Below are positions 18,700 to 27,327 of a stretch of DNA of 64,000 bases, in pieces. Source of the DNA: Isosphaeraceae bacterium EP7 (GTDB lineage Bacteria > Planctomycetota > Planctomycetia > Isosphaerales > Isosphaeraceae); assembly GCA_038400315.1 (NCBI GenBank), contig CP151667.1:1189174-1253173 (forward strand), given 5' to 3'. Below the pieces are notes generated by a model. That model had not been told where the DNA came from. It ran no database searches and saw only the letters and a program-made list of their open reading frames with translations. A program made the position numbers and the translations under genes. Position 1 is the stretch's first letter. The number at the start of each line of letters is the position of its first letter.

Positions 18700-21600
18700 T
18701 CAATCTGTGTAAGCGGTCTCGCGCCCGCGGATCTCGCGGAACTGGCGGCTCTTGACGATCACGTCGATCGCCGAGCCGATCCGGTAGCCGTTCGATGCCA
18801 GGGCGGACTGCATCTCGTTCAGGAGGACGTCATCGGAAAGCTGCGTCGAGCGACCCAGCGCGAAGCCGAGGAGCTTCCGGCAGGCTTGCTTCAGGAAGGC
18901 GTCGCGGCGCGTGGTCAGGAGATAATCCGCCAGGCCTTCGAGCCCTTCGAAAGTCTTCCCGTCCATCGCCTTCGCCTTCGTGTCGATCGGCCGGTCGCCC
19001 AGGTCCTTGTCGCGCCGGCGTCCGATCGCGTCGAAGGCTTCGAGCGAGAACCCGAGCGGGTCGATCCGCTGGTGGCAGACGACGCATTTCGCGTCATTGG
19101 CGTGCTTCTCGACGAGTTGGCGGACGGTCAGTCCGTCGGTGGCCGCCTCATCGTCGGGGAGCTGCGGGACCCCCTTCGGCGGGCGTGGCAGGCGTTCGCC
19201 GAGGAGGACTTCGCTGATCCAGTTGCCCCGGAGGGTCGGGCTGGTCCGCGACGCGCCCGATTGCTTGGCCAGTGTGGTCGCCTGGCCGAGGATGCCGCCG
19301 CGGCCGTAACGCCTGATCCCGTCGACACGCCGCCAGTCGTCGGCCTTATCGGTCGGTTGCCTGGGAACTCCGTAATGCTCGGCCAGCGGCCCATTCAGGA
19401 ATGTGTGATCGGCGTCGAGGATCCCGAGCACCGATCCGTCGTTCTGGAAGAGGTCGGTGAAGAAGCGGACCGACTCCTCGTACATCGCGCCGCGGAGACC
19501 CAGGAACGTGGGGAAGTGCCGCTCGCTCTTCTCGTCGAGCTGGTCGAAGTCGGCAATGTGGAGCCACTGGCAAGCGAACTCCGTCGCGAGTCGCCGGGAC
19601 TTCTCATCGCGGAGCATCCGTCGGGCCTGTTTCGCGAGGATCTCGGGGTCGCCGAGCCGGCCGGACTCGGCGAGCTCTCGCAGCTCCTCGTCGGGCTGCG
19701 ACGACCAGAGGAAGTAGCTCAGGCGGGTGGCCAGCTCGACGTTCGAGACCGGACCTTGCCCGGTGCCCGGGACCGGCTTCTCGGATCGATAGAGGAACGC
19801 CGGCGCGACCAGGATCCGGGCCAGAGTCAGTCGGAATGCCTCGTCGTGCGGGATCTCCTGCGCCCGCAGCCCCTTGTAGAGCACACGGAGCTGAGTCGAT
19901 TCATCCTCAGTCACGGGTCGTCGGTAAGCCCGTCCGGCGAACGCGATCAGAGCGTCGAGCTGCCTGGGCTCGGACTCGACCAGGAGTCGCTTGAAGGCCT
20001 CGGCTCGGTCGTTGATCGGCTTCCTGAGCGGTTCGAAGACCTTGGGGTCGGCATCTTGCGAGGCATATTCCATCAACTGGGCGAAGGCGTCGACCAGGGT
20101 CAACGCGTCGAGGCTGGAGAAGTGCAGCTCGTCCCAGAGTCGGTCGAGCTCCTTTTTCTGCGTCTCATCGAGCATGAGTCGCGCGAGGTGCTGATCCTCC
20201 CGGTAGAACAGCGTGAGCGTGACGACCTCGTCGACCGGGACGATCTTGACGTAGCAGAGCGCCGCGGGGAACAGGTTGCGGAACTCGTCGAGGGCGGCCT
20301 CGATCCGCTTCCGTCTCGCGCTCCCCTCGTTGACGATGATCGGCGATCCGAACGACGTCCGGCGGTTGTCCGACGTCCAGGGGCCGGCATCCATCGTCAC
20401 CGTCACCTGGCTGGGATGCAGGCCGGAGTCGCGGGGAGGCGCGCCGGCGGTCACTCCGAGCTGGACGCTCCCCTCCGCACCAGAGGCGTGGTGGAGGGTC
20501 CCGGTCGTGACCAGCTCGGCCCCTTCGGCCAGTTCGGCCGGGAGCTGAAACGAGATCACGGACGGTGCCTGGACGCAGAGGCTGGCGGCTTCGACGGTCC
20601 CGCCCTTGGGGTGCTTGCCGAAGAGCCCGGGATCGAGTCCCCAGTCCGGCCCGGCGGTCGGGTCTCCCTCGGTCATGGCGGCTCCATCGGGGCGGGATCG
20701 AAGGATCGTGCCGAGCAGAGGGCCGCCGAGCGACCGGAGTTGCTGGCGGAGAGTCGCGTCGGGGCTGTCCTTGGGCGCGAGAGCACCCGTTGTGAAGAGT
20801 CGTTGCGCCTCCTCGGCGAGCCGATGCTTGTCGTCGGCCCCCTTCGCGTCCTGCCATCGGGCCAGGACCGAGCCGACGGGAACGCCCGTCCCGGCTTCGA
20901 CTCCGCCCTTGTCAGGCTCGGTGTAGAAGTGCCAGACGCCCGGATGACCCAAGCGGTCGGCATGGGGGTTGGCGGCCAGGATGTCGCCCGAAACGTCGGC
21001 GGCGAGGTCCCAGGTCCGCGCGGCCTCGCCGGCTTCGGAGATCTTGAGGTCGACCGCCGTCAGGTCGCACGAATGATTCCCGTCGCGCGGGCCGATCGAG
21101 AGCGAGACGAGGTCGCCCTCGTGGATGGAGAGCCCGTCAATCGGGCCGACCTTCCATTCCTTGCTCCCCGTCGCTGTGCCCTGGGCGAGCTGACGACGGT
21201 TCGTCCCCCTCCGGAGTTCCAGCGACCAGGTCACACCGTTGCCGCATTCGGGGTGGGCGTGTTGCACCGAGGCCTCGACACGCACCCGGGAAGTCACGGG
21301 GCTCTGCCAGCCGATGGCCGCCCGGAGGGTGATCGACGGGTGGACCGCGACACCGTGCGGCTTCATGTTGCCGGGAATCCGGACATGCTGGTCGGACGAG
21401 TTGGCCAGCAGCAAGGGCGTCTCATCCTTGCCCCAGCCGTTGATGAAGTCGTAGTCCCCGGTGCGGGCGAGCTTCGTGGTGAAGTGGCCGGTCAAGGTCA
21501 AGGCGTCTGCCGGGATAATCCCCAGGTAGTCGAGCCAGCCCCGGAGAGCGCCCTGGTCGAGGCCGCGAGCCTGGGCCAACGCACTGACGTCGGCTTTGCC

Positions 21601-22953
21601 TTGACTGGCCTCGACCTCGGCCGAGGCGTCGAGGTACTTCGCCGTGTCCGCGAAGAGTCGATCCCGCCTCGTCGAGAGGTCGCGAGCGACCCGGCGGATG
21701 TCTCGCAGGGGGACGTCCGGTCGGCCGGGAGCGACAAGTCTCGGTTGTCCCCAGACGACGAAGTCGTGATCGTTGCCGTCCCCGGCGTCACGGGCGACGA
21801 GTGAGAGGGTCACGTCCTTGCCGTCGGTCGAGTGCGGAATTTTGAACCGGACTTCCTGGCTGGCGATCAGCGGGCTGACCGGCTCCATCCACGCCTTGGG
21901 CCCGTTCAGCTTGCCGATGTGGCCGACGCTGGCGAACTTCCAGAGCCCCTTCTGCCAGGCGGCAACCTCGGCGACGAGCGCGGGGACGTCCTCGGGCTTG
22001 GCGGCCCGCCATCGGGCCTGGAGTCCGCCGAGCAACATCGATGGCTTGGGCTCGGTCAGGCTCTTCCAGAGCGTCCCCAGGTACCTGGCATTCAAGCCGC
22101 GGGCGCTGGCGACGCCTTCGATGGTCTTCGCCCCCGAGGTCAGGGCCTCACGCTCGGCGACCGTCGCCGCGAAGTAGCGTTCGAAGGGAAGGCGTCCGCC
22201 CTGGTTCGTGTCGAAGACGATGCCCTGGAGATTGACCTGGTCGCCGCCACCGCGCGGGTCGGTGAACTCACGGTAGAAGTCGCGGATCTTGGCCAGGGTC
22301 TCCTCGGTCCAGTCGCGGGAGGTCGTCCCGGCCGAGAATCGGAAACCGTCGCGCAGGAGGACCGCGTGACCGGCGACGTCCTTCGCCGCGTCCAGATACT
22401 TCGTGACCAGCGAGGGCGACATCACCAGCGCATTGCCGGTGTTCGTGAACCCCTCGCCCGCCGCGCCATCGACCGGGAATTCGCGGGCCGGATCGAGCGA
22501 GGTGACGCCCGTCAGATCGCGGAGCGTATACGTGTACTCGGCGTTATTCAGCCGCCGGAGGACCACTCGCCCGGGGTCGCCGGCCAGCCGGGTCGCCTCG
22601 GTGGCCAGGAAGCCCCTGACCCATTGGCGGAGCCGGGTCCGTTCGGCTTCGTTCGGCTGGCGCGCCTCCTTGGGGGGCATCTCGCCGTTCTCGATCAACT
22701 CGGCAACCCGTTGCCAGACCCGAGGCGCGTTCCGGACCTGGTCGAGCTTGGTGAACCGTTCCAGGTCGAGGTCGCCTTCTTGCTCCTCGGTCGAGTGGCA
22801 CTCCAGGCAATATCGCTTCACGAGCGGGACCGTGGCCGCTTCGAATTCTTTGGTGGCTTCGTCCGTCGGAGCCGGCCCTCCGGCCAGCGCAAAGGTCGTG
22901 GGCGCGAGTATCGCGAGCACTAGATTGAGGAAAATCGCGCGCCAGTTACCCAT
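18700..22953 (-). CDS. DUF1592-family cytochrome-c-like protein (DUF1587/1592/1588/1585)
   Basis: A 1417-residue exported protein. A signal peptide (LNLVLAILAPTTFALAGG) precedes a c-type haem site, CLECH (Cys49, Cys52, His53). RRLNNAEYTYTLRDLTGV near residue 170 is the DUF1587 segment. The last 450 residues hold the DUF1595/1592 block (AYRRPVTEDE, LATRLSYFLWSSQPD), a second CxxCH in CVVCHQRIDPLGFSLEAFD (DUF1588), and LLGFALGRSTQLSDD (DUF1585). Middle regions look like carbohydrate-binding beta domains. It is longer than the common 700-1000-residue members. It lies 71 bases upstream of the DUF1552 gene on the same strand. Confidence 0.9.
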   Translation of the reverse strand: MGNWRAIFLNLVLAILAPTTFALAGGPAPTDEATKEFEAATVPLVKRYCLECHSTEEQEGDLDLERFTKLDQVRNAPRVWQRVAELIENGEMPPKEARQPNEAERTRLRQWVRGFLATEATRLAGDPGRVVLRRLNNAEYTYTLRDLTGVTSLDPAREFPVDGAAGEGFTNTGNALVMSPSLVTKYLDAAKDVAGHAVLLRDGFRFSAGTTSRDWTEETLAKIRDFYREFTDPRGGGDQVNLQGIVFDTNQGGRLPFERYFAATVAEREALTSGAKTIEGVASARGLNARYLGTLWKSLTEPKPSMLLGGLQARWRAAKPEDVPALVAEVAAWQKGLWKFASVGHIGKLNGPKAWMEPVSPLIASQEVRFKIPHSTDGKDVTLSLVARDAGDGNDHDFVVWGQPRLVAPGRPDVPLRDIRRVARDLSTRRDRLFADTAKYLDASAEVEASQGKADVSALAQARGLDQGALRGWLDYLGIIPADALTLTGHFTTKLARTGDYDFINGWGKDETPLLLANSSDQHVRIPGNMKPHGVAVHPSITLRAAIGWQSPVTSRVRVEASVQHAHPECGNGVTWSLELRRGTNRRQLAQGTATGSKEWKVGPIDGLSIHEGDLVSLSIGPRDGNHSCDLTAVDLKISEAGEAARTWDLAADVSGDILAANPHADRLGHPGVWHFYTEPDKGGVEAGTGVPVGSVLARWQDAKGADDKHRLAEEAQRLFTTGALAPKDSPDATLRQQLRSLGGPLLGTILRSRPDGAAMTEGDPTAGPDWGLDPGLFGKHPKGGTVEAASLCVQAPSVISFQLPAELAEGAELVTTGTLHHASGAEGSVQLGVTAGAPPRDSGLHPSQVTVTMDAGPWTSDNRRTSFGSPIIVNEGSARRKRIEAALDEFRNLFPAALCYVKIVPVDEVVTLTLFYREDQHLARLMLDETQKKELDRLWDELHFSSLDALTLVDAFAQLMEYASQDADPKVFEPLRKPINDRAEAFKRLLVESEPRQLDALIAFAGRAYRRPVTEDESTQLRVLYKGLRAQEIPHDEAFRLTLARILVAPAFLYRSEKPVPGTGQGPVSNVELATRLSYFLWSSQPDEELRELAESGRLGDPEILAKQARRMLRDEKSRRLATEFACQWLHIADFDQLDEKSERHFPTFLGLRGAMYEESVRFFTDLFQNDGSVLGILDADHTFLNGPLAEHYGVPRQPTDKADDWRRVDGIRRYGRGGILGQATTLAKQSGASRTSPTLRGNWISEVLLGERLPRPPKGVPQLPDDEAATDGLTVRQLVEKHANDAKCVVCHQRIDPLGFSLEAFDAIGRRRDKDLGDRPIDTKAKAMDGKTFEGLEGLADYLLTTRRDAFLKQACRKLLGFALGRSTQLSDDVLLNEMQSALASNGYRIGSAIDVIVKSRQFREIRGRETAYTD

Positions 22954-23072
22954 TCCTCGCTTCTCCCGTCACACGGACTCGACGGTCCGACTCGGACCGA
23001 TCAGCCGTGGCCCATCGAATCCATTCGCGGATGGGTCGAACGAGGAAGATCCTCGGTCGAGCCTTTACCTAA

Positions 23073-23088
23073 TGCTTCACGTTAAACA
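23073..23088. promoter_or_regulatory. parS-like 16-mer
   Basis: TGCTTCACGTTAAACA differs from the ParB-binding consensus TGTTTCACGTGAAACA at two of sixteen positions. By simple counting, a match this good is expected about 0.02 times in a random window of this size. The central CACGTG palindrome is broken by one base, so binding may be weak. No parA or parB gene is present in the window. Confidence 0.4.
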
Positions 23089-23090
23089 TC

Positions 23091-23420
23091 CTACAAACTT
23101 TTCGCTCTCGCAAAATCGTTTTGTTCCCGAGCCCGGGCCAATCCTCGCTGAAATCGCCCGGGAGGATCGGAAATCCGCACCTGGACGAGGTGACCCCCGG
23201 AGGCGGCGACGACGAGCAAGTGGTCGGGGAGGCAGGAGCGGATCTCGCCAAGATGCCGGGCCGGGCGCTGGAAGTGGCAGTCGATCTTCTTGAGCACCTG
23301 AGCCTGAATCGTCCCGTTGCCCTGAGTCTCCGCGTCGCGGTCGCGAAGCACCGCCAGCGAGGTCTCTCCGCGAAGAAGCGTCGCGCCGACTGCCTCGGTC
23401 GGGGCGGCACCTTCGTTCAC
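23091..23420 (-). CDS. Small hypothetical protein
   Basis: A 109-residue reading frame with strong G/C at third codon positions over its first 85 codons, which suggests it is or was coding. I recognise no family: the middle reads QVLKKIDCHFQRPARHLGEI and VVAASGGHLVQVRI. The last 20 codons lose the bias, so the true end may have been changed by a nearby insertion. It lies between the DUF1592 gene and the tRNA-Leu-like repeat, with the parS-like site just past its stop. Confidence 0.35.
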   Translation of the reverse strand: MNEGAAPTEAVGATLLRGETSLAVLRDRDAETQGNGTIQAQVLKKIDCHFQRPARHLGEIRSCLPDHLLVVAASGGHLVQVRISDPPGRFQRGLARAREQNDFARAKSL

Positions 23421-23662
23421 ATCAGCAAGTCATCGCCCTGGCCAGACTCGGTGCCGGCCTACGACTTGGGCAAGCTTCCGACACTGAAGGCCCATCGCTT
23501 ACGCCGGAGGTTGAAGTGGATCCAGACGCTGCCGTCCCGTTCCTGGAGCGATCCCATGTCGCCCCCTCGCCGGCCAACGTCAATTCCGTGCGTCGAGGGC
23601 GAACCGACCAATTTCTCACCGGGAGGGCAGGACGGGCTCCTCGCTCATTTCCATAACTCCAT

Positions 23663-23722
23663 TACCGGCGGTGGGATTCGAACCCACACGGGGGTTCCCC
23701 CCGGGGGATTTTAAGTCCCCTG
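23663..23722 (-). other. tRNA-Leu(UAA) 3' fragment, left attachment repeat (attL-like)
   Basis: On the - strand this 60-bp stretch encodes the anticodon arm (GGGGA-CTTAAAA-TCCCC, anticodon UAA), a long variable arm, the T arm GTGGG-TTCGAAT-CCCAC and the 3' acceptor strand CGCCGGT plus A. The 5' acceptor strand and D arm are missing. It repeats at 47051-47111 with one extra C there. Such 3' tRNA pieces are typical attachment cores of tyrosine integrases. No complete tRNA can be drawn on either side. Confidence 0.85.
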
Positions 23723-23928
23723 ATGGTCCAGCTATAAATTGCGATCAGGTAAAGGCTTCGCATCATATCGGCGGTCGCAAATCCCTTCCCTTTCCCTTCG
23801 GGATTCGAGAGACGCCCCCAGACCTGGCCGAAGTCATCGTCGCTTGGCCTGAACTCCCCGAGCCGATCAGGGCCGCCACCTTGGCGATGATCCGGTCGGC
23901 ACTTGGTCAGGGGAGCCGCAAGGGATGA
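23722..23928 (+). pseudogene. Detached integrase C-terminal tail
   Basis: Sixty-eight codons and a stop continue the + strand frame that leaves the tRNA-Leu core. They end in PPDLAEVIVAWPELPEPIRA and TLAMIRSALGQGSRKG. A clearly homologous tail (YPDLAEVIDVWPALPEAVRA) follows the fossil integrase at 24676-24808. When the two ends of the 23.4-kb element are joined at the core, the intact integrase (45725) reads in frame into this tail. I therefore call it the circular-form C-terminus of that integrase, separated from it by integration. Confidence 0.7.
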
Positions 23929-23991
23929 TGAGTTTTACTCCCACGGGGCAGTTCGGTCGCTCGTCGGCCCATGAGGGCGGGAGGACTTTCG

Positions 23992-24808
23992 ATGAAGCGC
24001 ATCCGACACTCGCCCGAGCAGATCATTCGCAAGCTCCGCGAGACCGACGCCTACTTGCCACCGGGAGCCCCGGTCCTCCCGCTTCCGGACAAAGGCGCGG
24101 ACATGCTGAAGCTCGACCTGGCCGCCGCGGGGATCGCCTACAAGGGCCAGGGGGGCCTCGTCTTCGACTTCCATGCCTTGCGGTGCCAGTGCGCGACGCT
24201 GGCCGATCAGGCCGGGGTCTCGCCCCGAGTCGTCCAGAAGCTCATGCGTCACTCGACGCTGGAGCTGACCGGACGCTACACCCGGCCGAGGATGGTCGAC
24301 ATCGAGAGTGCGGCCTCATCGCTTCGCAGCCTCCGCCCGGACAGCCCGAGCCGCGAATTCATGGCGGCGACAGGGACGGACGGGGGACGCATCAACAATC
24401 CCCTTGACCACCGGAGGGGACGGATCGGGCCGGACGGTGGCGGATGCTGACGCGAAGGGCGTACAGATGGTCGGCGAGGAGATCGGCCGTAGAGCCATGA
24501 CAGTGGCGGGGTTTGACGGCCTGGAGCGGGACCTGGCGGTGAGGGGGGCGAATAGCGGCGTCCGGACTCGAACCGGAGACCTGCGGATTAAGAGTCAGCG
24601 AACTAATAACCCTAATGTTATTTGCGTTAATGCCTTGCGCATGGCCGACCCGTCCGTTGCCCACCATTTGCCCACCGACACCCGTCCGATATACCCAGAC
24701 CTTGCGGAGGTCATCGACGTCTGGCCGGCCCTGCCCGAGGCCGTCCGGGCCGGGATCGTGGCAATGGTTCGGGCCGTCTCCCAAGCGGGGAGCTGTAGTA
24801 TTGAGTGA
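23992..24808 (+). pseudogene. Fossil tyrosine integrase C-terminus fused to an IS3 OrfA start, with embedded tRNA-Lys core
   Basis: The first 20 codons, MKRIRHSPEQIIRKLRETDA, are the N-terminus of an IS3-family OrfA. They run directly into the C-terminal half of a tyrosine integrase: FHALR, MRHST and the Tyr of GRYTR supply the His-x-x-Arg, His and nucleophile. The integrase resembles the intact one at 45725 (shared AATGTDG and GDGSGR). A frameshift lies between about 24375 and 24412; the second frame continues through GDGSGR, the tRNA-Lys core and the tail YPDLAEVIDVWPALPEAV to the stop at 24808. The N-terminal half and catalytic Arg I are lost, so it is inactive. Confidence 0.75.
24553..24600 (-). 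other. tRNA-Lys(CUU) 3' fragment inside fossil integrase
   Basis: The - strand reads an anticodon loop CTCTTAA (anticodon CUU), the T arm TCCGG-TTCGAGT-CCGGA and the 3' acceptor CGCCGCT plus A. The 5' half and D arm are absent, and the anticodon stem has a mismatch at pair 29-41, so it is not a working tRNA. It lies at the same place in the fossil integrase gene as the tRNA-Leu core does in the intact one. Confidence 0.75.
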
Positions 24809-25059
24809 AAACCACATCCGAGTGGCCGGACCGCCCTGAGCCCGGGATACAAGGGCAGGGCCACCCACGGCCTTCCGGTCCGGTCTCAGCTTTCCGAGGC
24901 TTTGAACGACAGTCGGTGTAGTTCGATCGGTGGGCGGGTCGAAGCATAGGGAGGCGGCCCCGCCTGTTTCGATCGTTCGTTAGGAGGCTGTTAGGCCCAC
25001 GGCCGCGGCCTGGAGAGAGCCCGTCGAGCAATGGATCTACGACCATCGACTCGGGACGG

Positions 25060-25416
25060 GTGACCCGGCTTTCAAATACCCACAATTCTCCCACCTCGAG
25101 CGGGACACCGGCACCAAGAGTCCGACCCAATCCAGTAACGGCTCAACCGCGGACCGCACCAGGTTTCAAGCCGGATCGGTATAACCATGTGTCTGCGACG
25201 CCTCGTACGGTGGATCAGTTCTTGACTGATGCTGAGAAATTCCTGGGCCCCGGCTATAAACAGGGAGCAGACGACCAGTTCTATTCAAGTGATTGGAGCC
25301 GGCGAGTGCGATTTACGCCTTCGGATCTGGCCGGCAGTCACGGCGACGTTGGTCCACACGGCCACTTTGAGTTTAACGGAGGGCGGAACATCCATATTCC
25401 GCTGACGGACCGATGA
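25060..25416 (+). CDS. Orphan polymorphic-toxin-tip-like protein
   Basis: A 118-residue frame (GTG start at 25060). Residues 50-118 (TVDQFLTDAEKFLGPGYKQG, then HGDVGPHGHFEFNGGRNIHI) resemble short C-terminal toxin domains found at the end of Rhs/CDI-type proteins, with a conserved His-rich GPHxHF core. The N-terminal 50 residues are Pro/Ser/Thr-rich and may be linker. No delivery domain precedes it, so it looks like a displaced toxin tip. Its stop overlaps the next start by ATGA, as in toxin/immunity pairs. The toxin activity is inference. Confidence 0.5.
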   Translation: MTRLSNTHNSPTSSGTPAPRVRPNPVTAQPRTAPGFKPDRYNHVSATPRTVDQFLTDAEKFLGPGYKQGADDQFYSSDWSRRVRFTPSDLAGSHGDVGPHGHFEFNGGRNIHIPLTDR

Positions 25417-25625
25417 AACTACGGTACGGATTTCCCCCTGACAAAGTACGGAAGGGTATTCGTTGGCTCGAAGTGGAGGAAGGCGATGGCGGCGCGTATG
25501 TCTTCCAGTACGAAGACATCGACTCGCCATGCAAGTGGGACAGCTTCTACGACAACATCGAGGAGGCGTTGTCTGACTGGGAAGACGCGGGCGTGAGCAG
25601 GTCGGACTGGCACGAAGTCGCGTGA
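25413..25625 (+). CDS. Candidate immunity protein
   Basis: A 70-residue acidic protein (WLEVEEGDGGAYVFQYED and SDWEDAGVSRSDWHEV) coupled by ATGA to the toxin-like gene. Small, acidic and Trp/Asp-rich is the usual look of immunity proteins, but I do not recognise a family. Base composition is less GC-rich than in most flanking genes. Confidence 0.45.
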   Translation: MKLRYGFPPDKVRKGIRWLEVEEGDGGAYVFQYEDIDSPCKWDSFYDNIEEALSDWEDAGVSRSDWHEVA

Positions 25626-25753
25626 CGCGGCGCGTGCGGAAAAATTCGTCGCACCTGGGGTGTCAGACGTGCGGCTATTGTCGCTGTGATGCCACGGACG
25701 GCCTCATCCCTTCGGACGGGGCCGAGGTCATGGGATCATAGGTCGATCGGGAG

Positions 25754-27050
25754 TTGGCCGGCTGTCAGTTCGCCGACGCCCGGCTCGGCAAGCGGATCGG
25801 GATTCTGATGGAACAGTTGTCGCAGGGCATCGGCCGGACGATCCCGCTGGCGTGCGGCGACTGGGCGGCCACCAAGGCCGCGTATCGCTTCCTCGACAAT
25901 GACCGCGTGAACGAGGGCGACATCCTCGCCGGGCACTTCGCCGCGACGCACGAGCGTTTCGCGGCGGTCAACGGCCCGGTGCTCGTGTTGCACGACACCA
26001 CCGAGTTCTCCTTCACGCGCGAGGACGCCGAGGCGATCGGCCTCACGCACAAGGTCGCCAGGGGGCAGAAGGACGGGCACGGCCGTCAGCGGATGCACAC
26101 GGTCTGCGGCATCCTCATGCATTCCAGCCTGGTCGTGACGACCGACGGCCTGCCGCTGGGGCTCGCCGCCGTCAAGCTCCGGACGCGGCAGAAGTTCAAG
26201 GGGACCAACGCCCTCAAGGGCAGGACGCTCGACGCCGGCAAACACTCGGTCAACACCACGCGGATCCCGATCGAGGAGAAGGAGAGCATCCGCTGGCTTC
26301 AGAACGCCCGGCAAGCCACCGCGACCCTCGGCGACCCGAACCGGATCGTCCACGTCGGCGACCGCGAGAGCGACATCTACGAGCTGTTCTGCGAGTGTGA
26401 ATCGTTGGATGCGAAGTTCCTCTTCCGCACCTGCGTGAACCGCCGGGCCGGCGACGGCGGCGAGACGACCGTCTCCGAGGTGATGGAGGAGCGGCGTGCC
26501 CAGGGCGTACATCGGATCGAGGTACGCGACAGCCAGGGCAAGCCGTCCGCCGCGACGCTGGTAGTCAAGTACCAGAAGATCAGGCTCCAGCCGCCGCTGG
26601 GCAAGGAGAAGCGTTACAGCGAGCTTGAGCTGACAGTGATCCACGCGACCGAGCGGGGCACGCCGGATGGTCGCGAGCCGATCCAGTGGAAGCTGTTGAC
26701 GAACCTGCCGGTCACCTGCAAGGCCGACGCTATCGAGAAGCTGGAGTGGTACGCCTTGCGGTGGAAGATCGAGCAGGGCTACCAGCAGATGAAGGAGGAA
26801 CTCGGGTTGGACCACTTCGAGGGGCGATCCTGGCGAGGTTGGCACCACCACGTGACGCTGGTGATGATCGCCTTCGCCTTCCTCGTCTCCTTGCGGGCGG
26901 ATGGGGGCGAAAAGGGGGGCGCCGGGGGTCGTCACGGCAACCATCCCGGAGGTCCGCCGGCTGATCCAGCACGTGCTCTGGCTGTGGTCGGGATGGTGCC
27001 CGTTCTGCGAGAGGACGGTCGAGTTGTCGAATGAGCTAGATTCTACATGA
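25754..27050 (+). pseudogene. IS4-family transposase, frameshifted near the C-terminus
   Basis: The frame starts at TTG 25754 after an in-frame stop at 25739 and gives a Tn5/IS4-like transposase: [21 protein letters not shown] (first Asp), [12 protein letters not shown] (second Asp) and [15 protein letters not shown] (YREK-type Glu). Near 26908-26920 an A4G6 run shifts the frame: the open frame ends at 27034 in low-quality sequence, while the other frame continues with [19 protein letters not shown] and stops at 27050, the natural end. No clear terminal inverted repeats or target duplication were seen. Confidence 0.75.
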
Positions 27051-27327
27051 CGGAGTAATACTAGTCGACCACGGAACATTCCCGTCCGGTTGGGTCCAAC
27101 GATTTCGATGAGTATCTAGGGTGCAGGTCCCGCCGCGAGATCGAACACGGTCAGAACCCCCGCATACCCCTGCCGGCTGTGCCAGTCTTGCACGGCTACA
27201 TCGGAGTGTCGGACGATGCGCGGCATCGCTGGATCGGGCACGGACGATGTCGCAGTCGAACCCGACGGTGATCGCGGGAGGCAACGCCACGGGAGGACCA
27301 TGGCCGTGCCGCGGGCCCTTTCGACGC

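Noticed and set aside
18655-21804. 1049-codon open frame on the + strand
   Set aside because: It lies antisense to the DUF1592 gene, which has clear domains, a signal peptide and haem motifs. Long antisense frames are common in high-GC DNA, and this one has no motifs.
23663-23750. A complete tRNA-Leu gene
   Set aside because: The anticodon, variable and T arms are present, but no D arm or 5' acceptor strand can be found upstream on the - strand here or at 47111.
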